Shown here piece by piece: positions 26,801-36,862 of a stretch of DNA of 64,000 bases; position 1 is the stretch's first letter; every line of letters begins with the position of its first letter. The stretch is from Crossaster papposus. Taxonomy: Eukaryota > Echinodermata > Asteroidea > Velatida > Solasteridae. Under the pieces are notes generated by a model. It was not told where the DNA came from. It did no database searches and saw nothing but the letters and a program-made list of their open reading frames with translations. A program made the position numbers and the translations under genes. Where the stretch lies: assembly GCA_037893245.1 (NCBI GenBank), contig JBAIAA010000093.1, forward strand, positions 1-64,000. The letters run 5' to 3'.

Positions 26801-28879
26801 ATTCGTAGTTCTGAATCCGCACTTTACTAAAGATTCTTGGATACGAATCCACATTTTTTGTTAAAAGAGTTGATTCGTACACAAATCCACACTTTGAACA
26901 AAAGAGTGACGTCATAGCAATGGTTTAAACATGTACATGACATGTATGAACATACTGTATATGCAGAGAGCTAAGGCAGTTGGCAGTCCCATTGTATATT
27001 GATGTACTTGTGGTAAACACACTGGTAGAGGTCTAGCCTGTCAAATCACACAAGGTATGGTACACACTGCACACACACAGACAGTTGCATGAGTGCAACG
27101 GTGCACGTAAAGCCTGCCCCCACAAGGCTATTCAAAGCCATGCCAAATATGCTAATTTGGTCAGGCCAGCATAATGCATATTCATGAGGAATACTCATAT
27201 TGCAGTTTCAGCAGAATCAGAACCAAAAACAGGGCAGTTTTGTTCACAGATTTACAGTTTCGCAAATTATTTATTACAAAATTGGTGTGGAATTAAATTG
27301 GGAGATGTGTTGTGATATCTTTTAGATCATTAATTGTTATTCGGGGAAAGAAAATGAAAAATACATCTTGGCTGCTGTGACTGAAATGTACACCAAATGA
27401 AGTAGGTTATTGCCAATTCATCACCCAATCACTCTGGTTTCTCTGCATTCGCATAAATCTTTCGCCTTTTACTAAAGATTTCCGTGCAGAGGAACAATTT
27501 AATGAGTCTATAGACTAATTTTTCGCTGCCCAATCGAAAGATTGGGCTAATAAACATCCAAAAATAGAAATAAAATCTCAATACTGCTTAGTAAGTGGTA
27601 CATTACACACACACACCTGAGAAAGCAGGCTTTAAAACTTACTGTAGTTACAGGATTCATAAAACTATACATTTACAGGATTTGGAGAAGAGTTTCCTAC
27701 AGAAGCCCTCAAATCAAAGTTGCCTGGGACAAACCACACAACATCTTACGCTTAAAATATAAAAAAAACAGCTTCAATATCTCTTCAAGGCTGCTGTTTG
27801 AACATTGGAACTGAATATTCAGTATTTGGTATATTTGGCATAGTTCTACCAAAGGTATGTATGATGCTCAAGCTCCATTCAAACAATTTTCTCTAGAAAA
27901 GAAGGGCTAGATAATTGGAGGTTAAAGAAACTGTCTTATACAAAAACAATCTTATAAAAGCAGCAGATAATATCTAGAGAAAACCATTTGGATGTAATTT
28001 CTACCGGTACTCTACAAGTGGGGGAATGGATTTTGGCGTATTTGGGACAGTTAGGGTTTAAGTACATCTGATTACAAATACAAATAAAATTTGAAAAGAA
28101 CTGTAAATACTTACTGAAATATTTGAGTGTTTCCTCCATCATGACAGGGGAGAGTAGTTCACAGGGGTCCTCTAATCCCATCCTTGACGATGACCTCAGC
28201 CAATCACTGTGCTCGTAGGTCAAGGCAGAGGTGGTGTCAGCTCGTAGTTTGTACATCGGTATCTTCTCCTCCAGAAGACTGAATAACTCCACCTCGGGAA
28301 TGTTGGAGTTGTTGTGAAGGTCTTGGAAAGAAATAGGAGGGTAGAATAAGAAAGATCAGAAATTAGTGTCAGTCCGTTCAATTTAAGTGACTTGGACTCA
28401 GACTTGAATCGAGTAACTCAGACTTAGATTCTATCTGATCCTAGGTCACTCAACACAAGAAACTCAACTAGATGTTTGTTGATGCTTCTAAACTGGGTTC
28501 TTAAAAATTATTAATTATTATGCGTTGCCACAGATGTCGCATCAATTCACTCAACATTTAATTCACTCAACAAAAGTTGTGACATCAAATTTAAAGTGAG
28601 GTGAAGTTAGTATTTGATTAGGCATTCCTTTTGAGAAAATTTGAGTAATGAAGTAATAAAGAGAACAAACTGGGATTAGTTACCTGTCAATGTTCCAGCT
28701 TCACATTGTGTCTCGCATGTACCCCCTACATCCTCCATTAAGGCTCCTTCAAACTGACTGTCAGAGAACACTTCCTCCTCAGTCGTCACCGATGATAAAG
28801 ATGGATGGATTGGCAGAGACGCCGATGGGGGCACTGTTGCATGAGCCAGCTTGGCTGTAGTTACGGGGCCCCACAGCAT
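8880..28879 (-). CDS. TRAK: Trafficking kinesin-binding protein (TRAK/Milton)
   Basis: Adaptor that links mitochondria, through Miro, to kinesin-1 and dynein. Coding exons in transcript order: 28879-28684, 28321-28115, 17362-17286, 16481-16365, 16007-15907, 15466-15285, 14868-14738, 14265-14191, 13997-13854, 13397-13312, 12978-12769, 12478-12183, 11748-11590, 10927-10825, 10542-8880. All junctions are GT-AG and in phase; the product is 1248 residues. Residues ~72-410 form the HAP1_N coiled coil (QMTKTYNDIDAVTRLLEE, DLELAAKIGQSLL). Residues ~585-660 match the Milton region (MPEKLQIVKP, YHWQRLAQPH, DTRPG). A CxxC motif (KCFVC) followed by STFTYTT matches vertebrate TRAKs, as do FSTSLGL and the C-terminal SPVTMLAG. 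It is longer than vertebrate TRAK (~950) because of a Ser-rich, repeat-bearing last exon. The start codon at 28879 is the first in-frame ATG and is the least certain point. Confidence 0.93.
9258..9560 (-). repeat. Coding minisatellite in the TRAK last exon
   Basis: Six near-identical units of 51-63 bp sit inside the TRAK C-terminal exon and stay in frame. They encode variants of GHMSTVSSHPKQQGLP, some with an extra ITST. Unit lengths are multiples of three and the repeats are cleaner at the DNA level than needed for the protein, which suggests recent expansion. A diverged related motif lies near 9783. The encoded region is Ser/Pro/Gly-rich and probably disordered. Confidence 0.9.
11222..11590 (-). 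repeat. Intronic tandem repeat of a TRAK exon end with its 5' splice site
   Basis: The end of the TRAK exon 11748-11590 and its donor (TCATCG|GTAAGTCATGG) are followed in the intron by five more copies. Copies of the donor end at 11527, 11462, 11397, 11334 and 11270. Units are 62-65 bp and include GGTAGAGTCATCG before each donor. So six nearly identical 5' splice sites stand in a row, only the first of which ends the conserved exon. Confidence 0.9.
14395..14480 (-). mobile_element. tRNA-derived SINE remnant (B-box)
   Basis: The minus strand reads GGGTTCAAATCCCACC, a good pol III B-box / T-arm match. No complete cloverleaf can be folded upstream, so this is more likely a SINE fragment than a tRNA gene. 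It sits in a TRAK intron. Confidence 0.4.
14925..15000 (-). mobile_element. tRNA-like SINE remnant
   Basis: The minus strand contains an A-box-like TGGCTATGCGCCAG and, about 40 bases on, GTGAGTTCGAGCCCAGCC, a B-box-like T-arm. Pairing of an acceptor stem is poor. It lies in a TRAK intron and is best read as a tRNA-derived SINE head. Confidence 0.4.
16578..16965 (+). mobile_element. TTAA MITE family 1, copy 1
   Basis: About 388 bp bounded by TTAA. The left end is AGGTAAGATACGCCATTGG and the right end GGTGTATCCTACCT, diverged from the family consensus AGGTAGTATACAC. Shared interior landmarks are ATGGGT(A/G)GATTTGGGGGGTT, CGCGATCG and ACAGGATATCTAG. It lies in the TRAK intron between 16481 and 17286. 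Confidence 0.85.
19850..19964 (-). CDS. Candidate alternative first coding exon of TRAK (a)
   Basis: An open exon with start context CACCATG and 38 codons ends at GATCTAGCAG|GTGAGG in phase 1. That is the phase needed to splice onto the TRAK exon at 17362, which would continue as ALCGDRVIQMTKTYND. The encoded N terminus is acidic near its end (YDDLNIADLA). This would replace the 134 residues from the two upstream exons. I recall vertebrate TRAK1 isoforms with alternative N termini before the same point. No transcript evidence is available here. Confidence 0.5.
20891..20942 (-). CDS. Candidate alternative first coding exon of TRAK (b)
   Basis: A 17-codon exon starting AACAATGG (good initiation context) encodes MGYEDVETWAELMVNMK and ends ATGAAAG|GTGAGG in phase 1. 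It is compatible with splicing onto the TRAK exon at 17362. It is short, so chance is a real possibility. Its position and phase match the other two candidates in the same intron. Confidence 0.4.
23939..24196 (-). repeat. Perfect-period 86-bp triplication containing a splice donor
   Basis: Three copies of an 86-bp unit stand head to tail. On the minus strand each contains AACAATAACG|GTATG, the 5' splice site that ends candidate exon (c). Donor positions are 24161, 24075 and 23989, exactly 86 apart. The copies differ at only a few positions. Confidence 0.9.
24162..24378 (-). CDS. Candidate alternative first coding exon of TRAK (c)
   Basis: ATG at 24378 opens 72 codons ending AACAATAACG|GTATGT in phase 1, matching the acceptor phase of the TRAK exon at 17362. 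The encoded N terminus begins MTESQLCNGTPSSDCKW and contains SWDRFVETVADMGEL. No family match is recognised. Its donor lies in the first unit of the 86-bp triplication, so the exon end itself has been copied. Confidence 0.5.
25654..26215. mobile_element. Inverted-repeat element with internal repeats, TTAA ends
   Basis: A 562-bp element bounded by TTAA has ~26-bp terminal inverted repeats. The left end reads GTGTTCGCATTGGACTTA; the right end reads TAAGTCCAGTGCGAACA. The motif GTTCGCACTGGACTT recurs inside near 25738, 26010 and 26128. A 190-codon open frame spanning it follows the repeats and shows no domain; I do not call it a gene. It lies in a TRAK intron. Confidence 0.75.
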
Positions 28880-29717
28880 ACATGTACATGTATTGTGCAC
28901 TGTTCGCACTCGTTGGGATGGGATGGTAGTTAAGGTGTTTATAGACTATGAACTGTGGGAAGCATTGATAGAGAAAACCTGAAGAAGAATAAAAGAAAAT
29001 TAAAAAATAAATAAACCAAATCTCCTGAAAAATGTGGTTTTCAAAACGCGAGTTTGTCTCCAATATTAACTTAAACGTCTGTACTGTACCGTAGCTTCAG
29101 AATTATTTTTTAAGCCTTTGATGTCAACTGAAAATAAACAATCTCAACTTTGGCCTTTTGGAGAACTGCTGGGGTCATCCCAGGTAGGGGCTTAATTAAC
29201 CCTAATCCTGCCAGACCCAGCACAGTGCATCCATGGTGACTGCTTGACCTTCCTGCACTCTGCACACAAGTCAATGTGACAAAGTATGCAATCTGATGCG
29301 TCTGGCAGGGTTTCTAGCCAAAATACCCTGGAGGGTTTAGGGATACATATTTCCTGAACTGATGCCAGAGCTGAAAGATAAAGTACAGGTTTCACTCATG
29401 AGTAAGAAGTCAGGAAACTGCCTCATGTTCATGAGATTACAATGGTTGGCATGTGCAGCACACATTCACTTTCTAGTAGTCGTAGTCTGATTGTTGTTGT
29501 TCACTTTACAAGGTATCTCAAATGATTCATGAATATTCAAATTTACTTGATCCATACCAAAGGTCGCCACAACCACAAAACTGCTATATTTTGGTTGGTA
29601 TCCGACTCCCGTACATTTCTTTCAATTTTTTAGCTCGTTTCAGAATGTACCTATACATCAGACTTAAACTTTGAAGTTCCTCAAATTATGTCAATGGATG
29701 AAGTGTGCAATGCTAAT

Positions 29718-29920
29718 GAGGTGTTTCACGAATCACGGTAATACGCGCCATCTTGTTCACGGGGCAAATTTACACACGTTGTTGTGTACGCATCTTCGAT
29801 CAAAAACTTTTGCGCTTCCAAGTCATCATGCGTTCATTCTAAAATGTGCGCGCGTTTAGCAACGCGTGTTAATTTTGTCCTGTGAACAAGATGGCGCATA
29901 TTACCGTGAAACACCTTATT
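29718..29920. mobile_element. Short hairpin MITE
   Basis: About 200 bp with long imperfect inverted ends. The left reads AGGTGTTTCACG then GCGCCATCTTGTTCAC. The right reads GTGAACAAGATGGCGC then CGTGAAACACCTT. The left arm carries a short internal duplication (CACGAATCACGGTAA). It lies between the probable TRAK non-coding exon and the first coding exon. Confidence 0.75.
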
Positions 29921-31240
29921 GAATCACTATAGCAGGCACATTGTAAAAAAAAAGTTTGTGCGCTATAGTATCCAACGTTTAACTAAGTCCATTGTATCTA
30001 AATGTACAATTTGTCTATACACAAATTATGTATGTGCCTCAAGTACACTTGTTGTATCATGTAGTTCAGTCAGCAACTTGAATAGGCAAGTTGTGTGGAC
30101 TCAATGAAACAGGAAACTGTAGTTAGCCACATCAGAGGTCTTGGCAGCTGTACATGTGCAGTGGCTTATCTGACCCACATTCTTTCTAACTAAGCCAAAC
30201 CACAATGTCCAGTCATTCAATGATTAATACTTGTGGAGGAAATGTACAAACAGGAAGTCAAAAAGATGAGGTTCTTGCAGATTTTCTTTTTTGGTCTATC
30301 CATGAAGGAATGCTCTTATTCCTCCATGGTCTATCTGATTAGATTTAAAACTCTCTTACAGAAAGTTTGATTTAACTCTTTGCAATAAATGTAAAATCAA
30401 TTCAATCAAAGACATAGAATTAACATTTTTTTCTTTAGTTTTTTAGAGGAATACATTTTCTGTAGTATACCGGGTACAAATCTACAACTTCCAAGTAGTT
30501 CCCTAATTGGCCCTTTAAAACAGTTCAATTACTAAGCAATTCTTGGAAGAAAGAATGTTCAGTTTACAGATAATCTTATAGTTGTGTTCTTCAGAATGTG
30601 TTGGTGATCACTGTGCTCGTTTACATCGTACCATTAAACTTGTACTGCTACACACTTAGCATTTCTGTCACAGCTATTTTACAATTTTCTTAGTTCAACT
30701 TCAAGGTTGGGAAATATGGCATTGTATTCCGAAGTCACACAGAACATGCAGCTAGATTCTAACTATAAATATGCCACAGATTCATTCTATATCCCACAAA
30801 ACAGTAAAGTGCCACAGAAAAACACCAATGTTTGTATATCAAACTACAGTACAATAAAAACAAATCAAACTTTAACACATTTCTGTCTGTGCAAGTGCAA
30901 TATATTTTGTGTAATATATTTTAACATTTCTGCAATTTATTTAAACATTTCTGCAATATATTAAAAAGAATTCTGCAATATATGTACATGTATATCATAC
31001 ACTATTAGTATTACCATACAGATTTTCCAAATTTCTGTGTTCACAGTACACCATTGACCGTCCGGCCCGCGGCACGGTACGACGAAATCTAAGCGACAGA
31101 TCACCGCGCCCGCGCTGCGGGAGTTCACAGCATGCACAACACAAGTAAAATTAACTGCGCGCGATTGTGGAATTCCCAATAAAATGTGATTTTAAATCTC
31201 CCTAAACTATCTAACGTAACAGTTACCATTATTATCTTAC

Positions 31241-31335
31241 CTCCGTAATGCAATGGATCAAACTTGAATGATCCGAGATTAGTTCAAACGTGCGCTTCCA
31301 GTTCCAGTCAAACTCTCAGTCGCCATTTTTCCTCA
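31241..31335 (-). other. Probable TRAK 5' non-coding exon
   Basis: The minus strand ends with TTACGGAG|GTAAGATAAT, a strong donor. Upstream it contains AAAAATGGCGACTGAG, a YY1-type ATGGCG promoter motif. That ATG opens only 15 codons before a stop, so the exon is read as 5' UTR. The likely acceptor is CTTCCCACAG at about 28953, joining to the exon with the start codon at 28879. The upstream boundary is approximate. Confidence 0.55.
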
Positions 31336-31968
31336 CTGATGTCATCGAAAAATCTACAAAATTAAAATCCGATTTCTATGAGGAACTTTGTCGATTGGTG
31401 GCGCTATTCAAGACGTCCCATAATTTTCAGGCTGGGCGCGGCCGGCTGTGGCCGGCCGGTGCCGGAAATGCCATCGGAAATGACCAGGCGATGGGCCATC
31501 AAGCCATTTGTACTGAGTACCACCCCCCCCCCCCCCCCCCCCCTTTACGCCGGCGATCTAATTCCGAAAATAGGGCCATCTCAGAAAATGTTATTCCTCC
31601 ATGGTTTTCTTGAGGAAAAAATTGCAAAATTTAACTGATTTTTTTCCACAGCATTTAAATCCGCGACGTTTTATATCTGCGACGTTTTAACGGTGGGTAA
31701 AAAACTGTTAAATTTACTATTCTATGAATAATAAATATTTAGTTTTGGTAAAAAAATGTAGCTTTTTATGGTCGCCACCCGTACCCCCCCAGACGTAGAC
31801 ATGTCTTTGGTCACCGCACTGACAGTGACACAAATAACGCACCACAGGAGGTGGTCCGTTAAGTTAGTATAGCGCCACCAATAGTTTGATAACGTCTACA
31901 AAACCAACATGGCGCCCTCCGGTCATTTGCGATCCTCGTTCGCAATCATTTGAATCGTAATCAAAATA
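31336..31968. promoter_or_regulatory. Probable divergent TRAK/PRIM2 promoter region
   Basis: The two genes point away from each other across this ~630-bp gap. Parts are GC-rich (31430-31480). YY1-like ATGGCG motifs occur on both sides: minus strand near 31330, plus strand AACATGGCGCCCTCC near 31908. No clear TATA box is seen for either gene. A C-homopolymer of about 17 at 31524 interrupts it. A shared promoter is an inference from arrangement. Confidence 0.45.
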
Positions 31969-34900
31969 ATGGCTTTCTACATTAAACCTCCAAGTGGGAT
32001 CGAAAAACTGCAAAACCTGGCGGTCTACAGCAAGAAGAGATTAGGGTTCCTCCGGCAGGTATTGAGATGCGACAGTAGCGCTGATTTCCGCGGGTTGTTG
32101 GACCGTGCGGACACGGCAGATGATTCTGAGTGTCTTATTGAGGGAACAACGAAAGACCGAGTGTCCCACTTTCTTCTTAGGTAAAGTTTCAACACAACAT
32201 TTACTGAGTAAAATTTGTCTTATTTTGTAATTTGTAGCTCCTAGATTGGACTTAAGCCACTAATGTTATTTATAATGTAAGACTAAGTAAGAGATAAAAA
32301 AATTAAAAATTACTGACTTTACAAACTGAATTTGTCGTTCAAATTTATGTATTATTAACAATTTCTGCATTTGTGATTTATAGACTTGCCTGCTGCCAAG
32401 ACTCAGAGATGACTTCATTTTTTGTAAGAGCCGAAACTGAACTGTTTTGCCATCGTTTTGCAAGCATGAACGCGACAGAATTGGTCCACCTCTTAAAATC
32501 CACTTACCGGTTTTTGTGTCGTCTTTGCAGATATCACATCAAAAGCAGTAGGCTGTTTGTTGTTAAAAGTGAGCGATCAAGTTGCAAAACAGCTTGCAGC
32601 AATTTGCTTAAAATTTTGCAGGGAATTGTAGCTGATGGGTTGACCTGGGAAAATGTTGTCAACAGGTACCTGGACGGGTGTAGGTCAGAGGTCATACCAG
32701 TTCCTTTTGAATATGCACTACCACTTGTTGGCAGTCGGTCTGTTGTTCTTGAGCGAGGCATAGCTATGGTCCCATCCGCTGACATCTTAAAGGTTTTGGC
32801 CTTGTTATTTGAGGAGCTGATCTCTACTGGTATTGTAGACGCACGTCGTTCAGTGCATACAGTAGCTGTCGGTGATGAACGCATGGTTGAGCTGTTCCGT
32901 GATCTAAGGCAGTTCTACTACTCTGGTTTTAGATTAACAGGAGTCGACTCGACAATAAACAGTGGCTCTGTGGTCTTGGAGGATATTGATAATTTATCTG
33001 TGTGTTATCCTCCATGCATGCAACATCTACATCGTATGCTGAGGAAAAAGCATCGGTTAAGACATTTCTCAAGGGTGAGTGCAACTTTGAGACAGAAAAA
33101 TGGCAGTGATTAAGTAAAGATGCTTTCGGGGAGATGGTTGGGGGTAGGAGATGGGGTGGGGGAATGTGTGGGGGGAAGCTTTAAATAATGGATTTGATAA
33201 TTCTGTTACAATTTTGGCTTTTGGTGGAGTGCATGTGTTTTGTTTTTTTTGATAAATAAGTTAATTACCTTAAAATGAAAACCTTTGCTCCTTACAACAG
33301 ATTCAGTACACACTATTCCTTAAAGAGGTAGGTTTGCCTGTTTCTGAGGCTGTAAAGTTCTGGCGAAGAGAGTACTCACAACCAAACTGTCACCATGGCA
33401 ACAGTGCTGGATGTACTCACAACTGGCAGCAAGACTCGAGGAGATACACATACAGTATTAGGCATCTGTATGGGTTGGAAGGGTCAAGGGTCAACTATAA
33501 GGCACACAGCTGCCGCTCATTACAGGTGATCAAACTAAGAAAGACTTGTATTAGATCTAAAGCTGCTCTAAAATTCACACCGATATCCTAGTACAGCTCA
33601 CTGTTAAAGGTAGTATACACTATTGGTAATTTTTTGAATTATCAGGAATGGGTGGATTTGGGGGGTTATATTTCATAGTAAATATCGTTTAACTGACCTG
33701 TCCAAAGTTTTACAATCATGGTTGCTGAGAAACGCAAGAAAAACGACGTTCGTTTTTAACCGGAGTCGGGCAGTTTTTCTTATGTTTTAGTTTTTTTCGC
33801 GATCGCCGTCCGGCGAGAATTAATTTTGGTTTATACAATTCAATTTTTTGGAACAATTACAGGATATCTAGGGCCCTTATTTTGCTGGATGCCTACAATC
33901 ATTATTTACTTTTAAATAAGTAAGATATTTCTTAATAATTCGGCAGTAAATTTTTTTGATATCTGCAAATGGTGTATACTACCTTTAAGCTTGTCACAAT
34001 TTCATACAGGAACTACTCTGTATTTCCATATTCTCATTTTCTTTGTTTTAACAAATCAAATCACATTTTTTATTATTTTTTGTATAAATTTAAAATCAAC
34101 CACAACCCTGGACACACAGTTTATATACAAGGGTAACATCAAGAGATTTTTGAGATCATCTGGGATACGCAGAGCATAGGCAGTACAATATAACAAGTTG
34201 GATAATAAACGTGCACAGTTTGGACGGACCAAGGATAAGTGTTTGTATTGTAATAACCGGAATTACGTTACATCCGATTTCGTAATAACGGAAGTCGACT
34301 GTAACCTGAATACCAAAAAATTGTCTATGCAAAAATTACAACTTATCACAGATTAAACCCGATTCGTCATAAATGGTTGTTTAATTAATTTGTTTTTAAA
34401 TGAACAAAACATGTTTTATCAATGCAGTCACATAGCAACTCAGTAGTTTCTTTTAAATTATTTCAAACCCGGACAGGAATGCAGTATAGGACACGGGGAG
34501 GAAGGAGGTTGTCCATTCAGTCACTTTGATGACGTGCATCTTAGAAGCATCATGTCTTATGCAGGCATCGAATCAGAGGAACACAAGACACAAATCATTG
34601 GTCTTGCCGAGCAAGGAAGAACGCAAGCTGCCTGTCAGGCGTTTTTCAAGAAGTCAGTTGCTGTGAGCTTGGCCCGTCTTTTGAAGACATCTGTAACATG
34701 TGGGAAAAGCGGGAGTGATATGAATGAGAGAGCAGTTGATGAAGACGATGGAATTCTAAAAAAACTACAGCTTGGAAGTGATGAGTTTGTAGCTTCTACT
34801 GTCGATGACGAAACAGACACCAATGTTAGCAGGCAGGTAGATGTGGCAAAACGGTCTGAAATTTCAGATGCATCAGGACCTCAAGCCTCAGTTAGGAGTC

Positions 34901-35454
34901 CCGGTTGGAAGAACATTGGCCTTGGAGAGGATGGGTTGTTGTCTTCTGTCACTAATGAAACAACCTCCGCAAAAGTCCAGTTACCGATGCATCAAGTTTG
35001 TAGCGCTAAAACAGACAGCGAAGATTATAATAGTGGTGTACAAAAATCAAACAGCAATTTGGCAGGGGAAAGGTCTAGTCCTTCACTGGGGAAACTTGTA
35101 GATATGTTGTCCACACACAATCAGCAAATGGAAGATACATTTACCTCCGAGACAGTTTCTGGCAGCTCAGAAGATTCTAAAGAAGACAAAACAACCAAAG
35201 TATTTGTTGGTGATCCTTCTTCATCTAGCACAAGGAAATCTATCTTATTAAACACTCGTCAACCGATACCTCGCATTAGTCAATCCGTGACTGATTTGAG
35301 AAGCCATGGAGACTCGTCCTCTGATGAGAGAGAGTATTGTAGCTCCCCAATCACCATTCTGAGAGATGTCCAGATTCATAAACCAGTTGATTACTACAAG
35401 AGCTACGTTCAGCTTCTTGCGAGCCTTAAGCAACTCGAGGGGTCAAATCACTGA
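31969..35454 (+). CDS. PRIM2: DNA primase large subunit (PRIM2/p58)
   Basis: Regulatory subunit of the pol alpha-primase complex, which makes RNA-DNA primers in the nucleus. Exons 31969-32180, 32384-33074, 33301-33525 and 34477-35454 join in phase into 701 residues. The N-terminal domain matches the family (FYIKPPS, LENLAV-like LQNLAV, RVSHFLLRLACCQ). The C-terminal domain has the four 4Fe-4S cysteines at C282 (YPPCMQ), C372 (AHSCRS), C388 (GGCPFSH) and C429 (QAACQAFF); human equivalents are 287, 367, 384 and 424. Core features YTYSIRHLYG and KFWRREY are intact. The start lies about 30 residues inside the vertebrate start. About 260 residues after the core form a Ser/Asp-rich tail absent from vertebrate PRIM2 (~509 residues). 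Confidence 0.95.
33604..33988 (+). mobile_element. TTAA MITE family 1, copy 2
   Basis: A 385-bp copy with intact termini: TTAA then AGGTAGTATACAC at left, GTGTATACTACCT then TTAA at right. It lies inside PRIM2 intron 3. Symmetry around TTAA suggests a piggyBac-type target duplication, although TA duplication with longer termini cannot be excluded. Confidence 0.92.
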
Positions 35455-35581
35455 TCTTCGTATTTAAAAATATGGATATCTCATTGGGCGATGTACACAC
35501 ATTCGAAGCTACGGACTCGTTTCGAGCATCTCAAATCAAATGTTACGGAAATCAGTACATACACTCTTATCGTAAAGCCAG

Positions 35582-35587
35582 AATAAA
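35582..35587 (+). terminator. Candidate PRIM2 polyadenylation signal
   Basis: AATAAA stands 128 bp after the PRIM2 stop codon and is the first canonical hexamer downstream. A T-rich run follows at 35643-35660. Confidence 0.5.
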
Positions 35588-36814
35588 AGAGAAAGTGTAT
35601 CAAACAAATTCTATCTTAAAAACAATTAAACATTTTAGTCATTTTTTTTTTTTTTTTTTTATTAATTACAATATAAATGTTATTACACGTGACACTCTTA
35701 GCAATTATAAGATAATGCACACAATTGGAATTAGGATATTTTAGTATTTCGGTTAAGCAATAACACCGCGCAAATGTTTTAAAACTACCTTCAATTAATA
35801 TTTTTTATGCGGTTTTAATTTTAAAATTGAATATTAATGTATTTTCAATTTTTTAAAATGTTTTATGGACTTTGAAGTCGATTGAAAATGAAATTTAGCT
35901 ATCGATACCAACTGAAATAAAATTCATTTTTAAACAAAAAAGCGAGAATAGAATAATCAAGAATTACATTAATGATATAAACTCACTCGTGATATACCTG
36001 GCTAAATAGGAAAAGAATGAAATAAAATACCTTGCCGTGACAGTTTTACGTAATTACCCGTTTGTTTTTTATTTTGTTTTTAGATTTGTCTGCGTTGATA
36101 GCAAATTTAATAAATTTAATACATTTACAAAATGCAACTGAATGGTAAGTTATAACTCTAAATCCCGACTATAAAATGCATACAAATACTTCGACGTAGG
36201 ACGTGAGTTGTGTGTTCCTTTCTCTATGGTTGTACCATAGAGCTCATGGTTATACCAGTTTCCGAACCCCTGGTTGCGTACTGTTTATAATTATCACATG
36301 TACATGTGATGTAATGCGATAGTTCACAGAGAAAAGACAACTTGAATAAACAGCCGCCAAGAGAAAGGTGTCGGATTACAAAAAATTACCTTAACTATGT
36401 TAGCGCAGTTGGACTTTTCCCATGTCACATATCCCGGCACTTTATACGAAACTAGTGTTCGCCAACATACGCGTGTGGAAGAACACTGCTTTCTCGATCT
36501 AGTGCTGTGAGAAATCGTAACTGTAAGGTCATCAGTCGACCAGATTTACTAATACTGAGTGATAACGAAGCACGGGCTAAAGTCTTCGGTAGCACCAGCA
36601 GCAAAACGTACGGTGTGCAGCACGTACATGTATGTCCATGGTTTATACCCTGATGCGCTTTGGGCACGAGAAAGACAAAAGACGACCGTATTGTTAATGA
36701 AAGACGGCGGTACAAATCGGTAACAGTAATGGATGGGACTGGCCTCAACGCTTAGATGAATTCGGGTTAGAGAGCTTGCAAGATCGGGACTGATATGACG
36801 AACTCTACATGGCC
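35588..36814. other. Intergenic, PRIM2 to sulfotransferase A
   Basis: No gene is supported. The sequence is strongly AT-rich to about 36150. Further right it should contain the promoter and 5' UTR of sulfotransferase A, without an obvious TATA box. Confidence 0.4.
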
Positions 36815-36840
36815 TAGTAGTAGTACATGTACTACTACTA
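36815..36840. repeat. Perfect 26-bp palindrome upstream of sulfotransferase A
   Basis: The half-site TAGTAGTAGTACA is followed at once by its exact complement. It ends 22 bp before the predicted start codon of sulfotransferase A, so it lies in the 5' UTR or core promoter and could form a 13-bp hairpin in RNA. Confidence 0.9.
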
Positions 36841-36862
36841 TACCATAGAGAAAACTCTTAAG

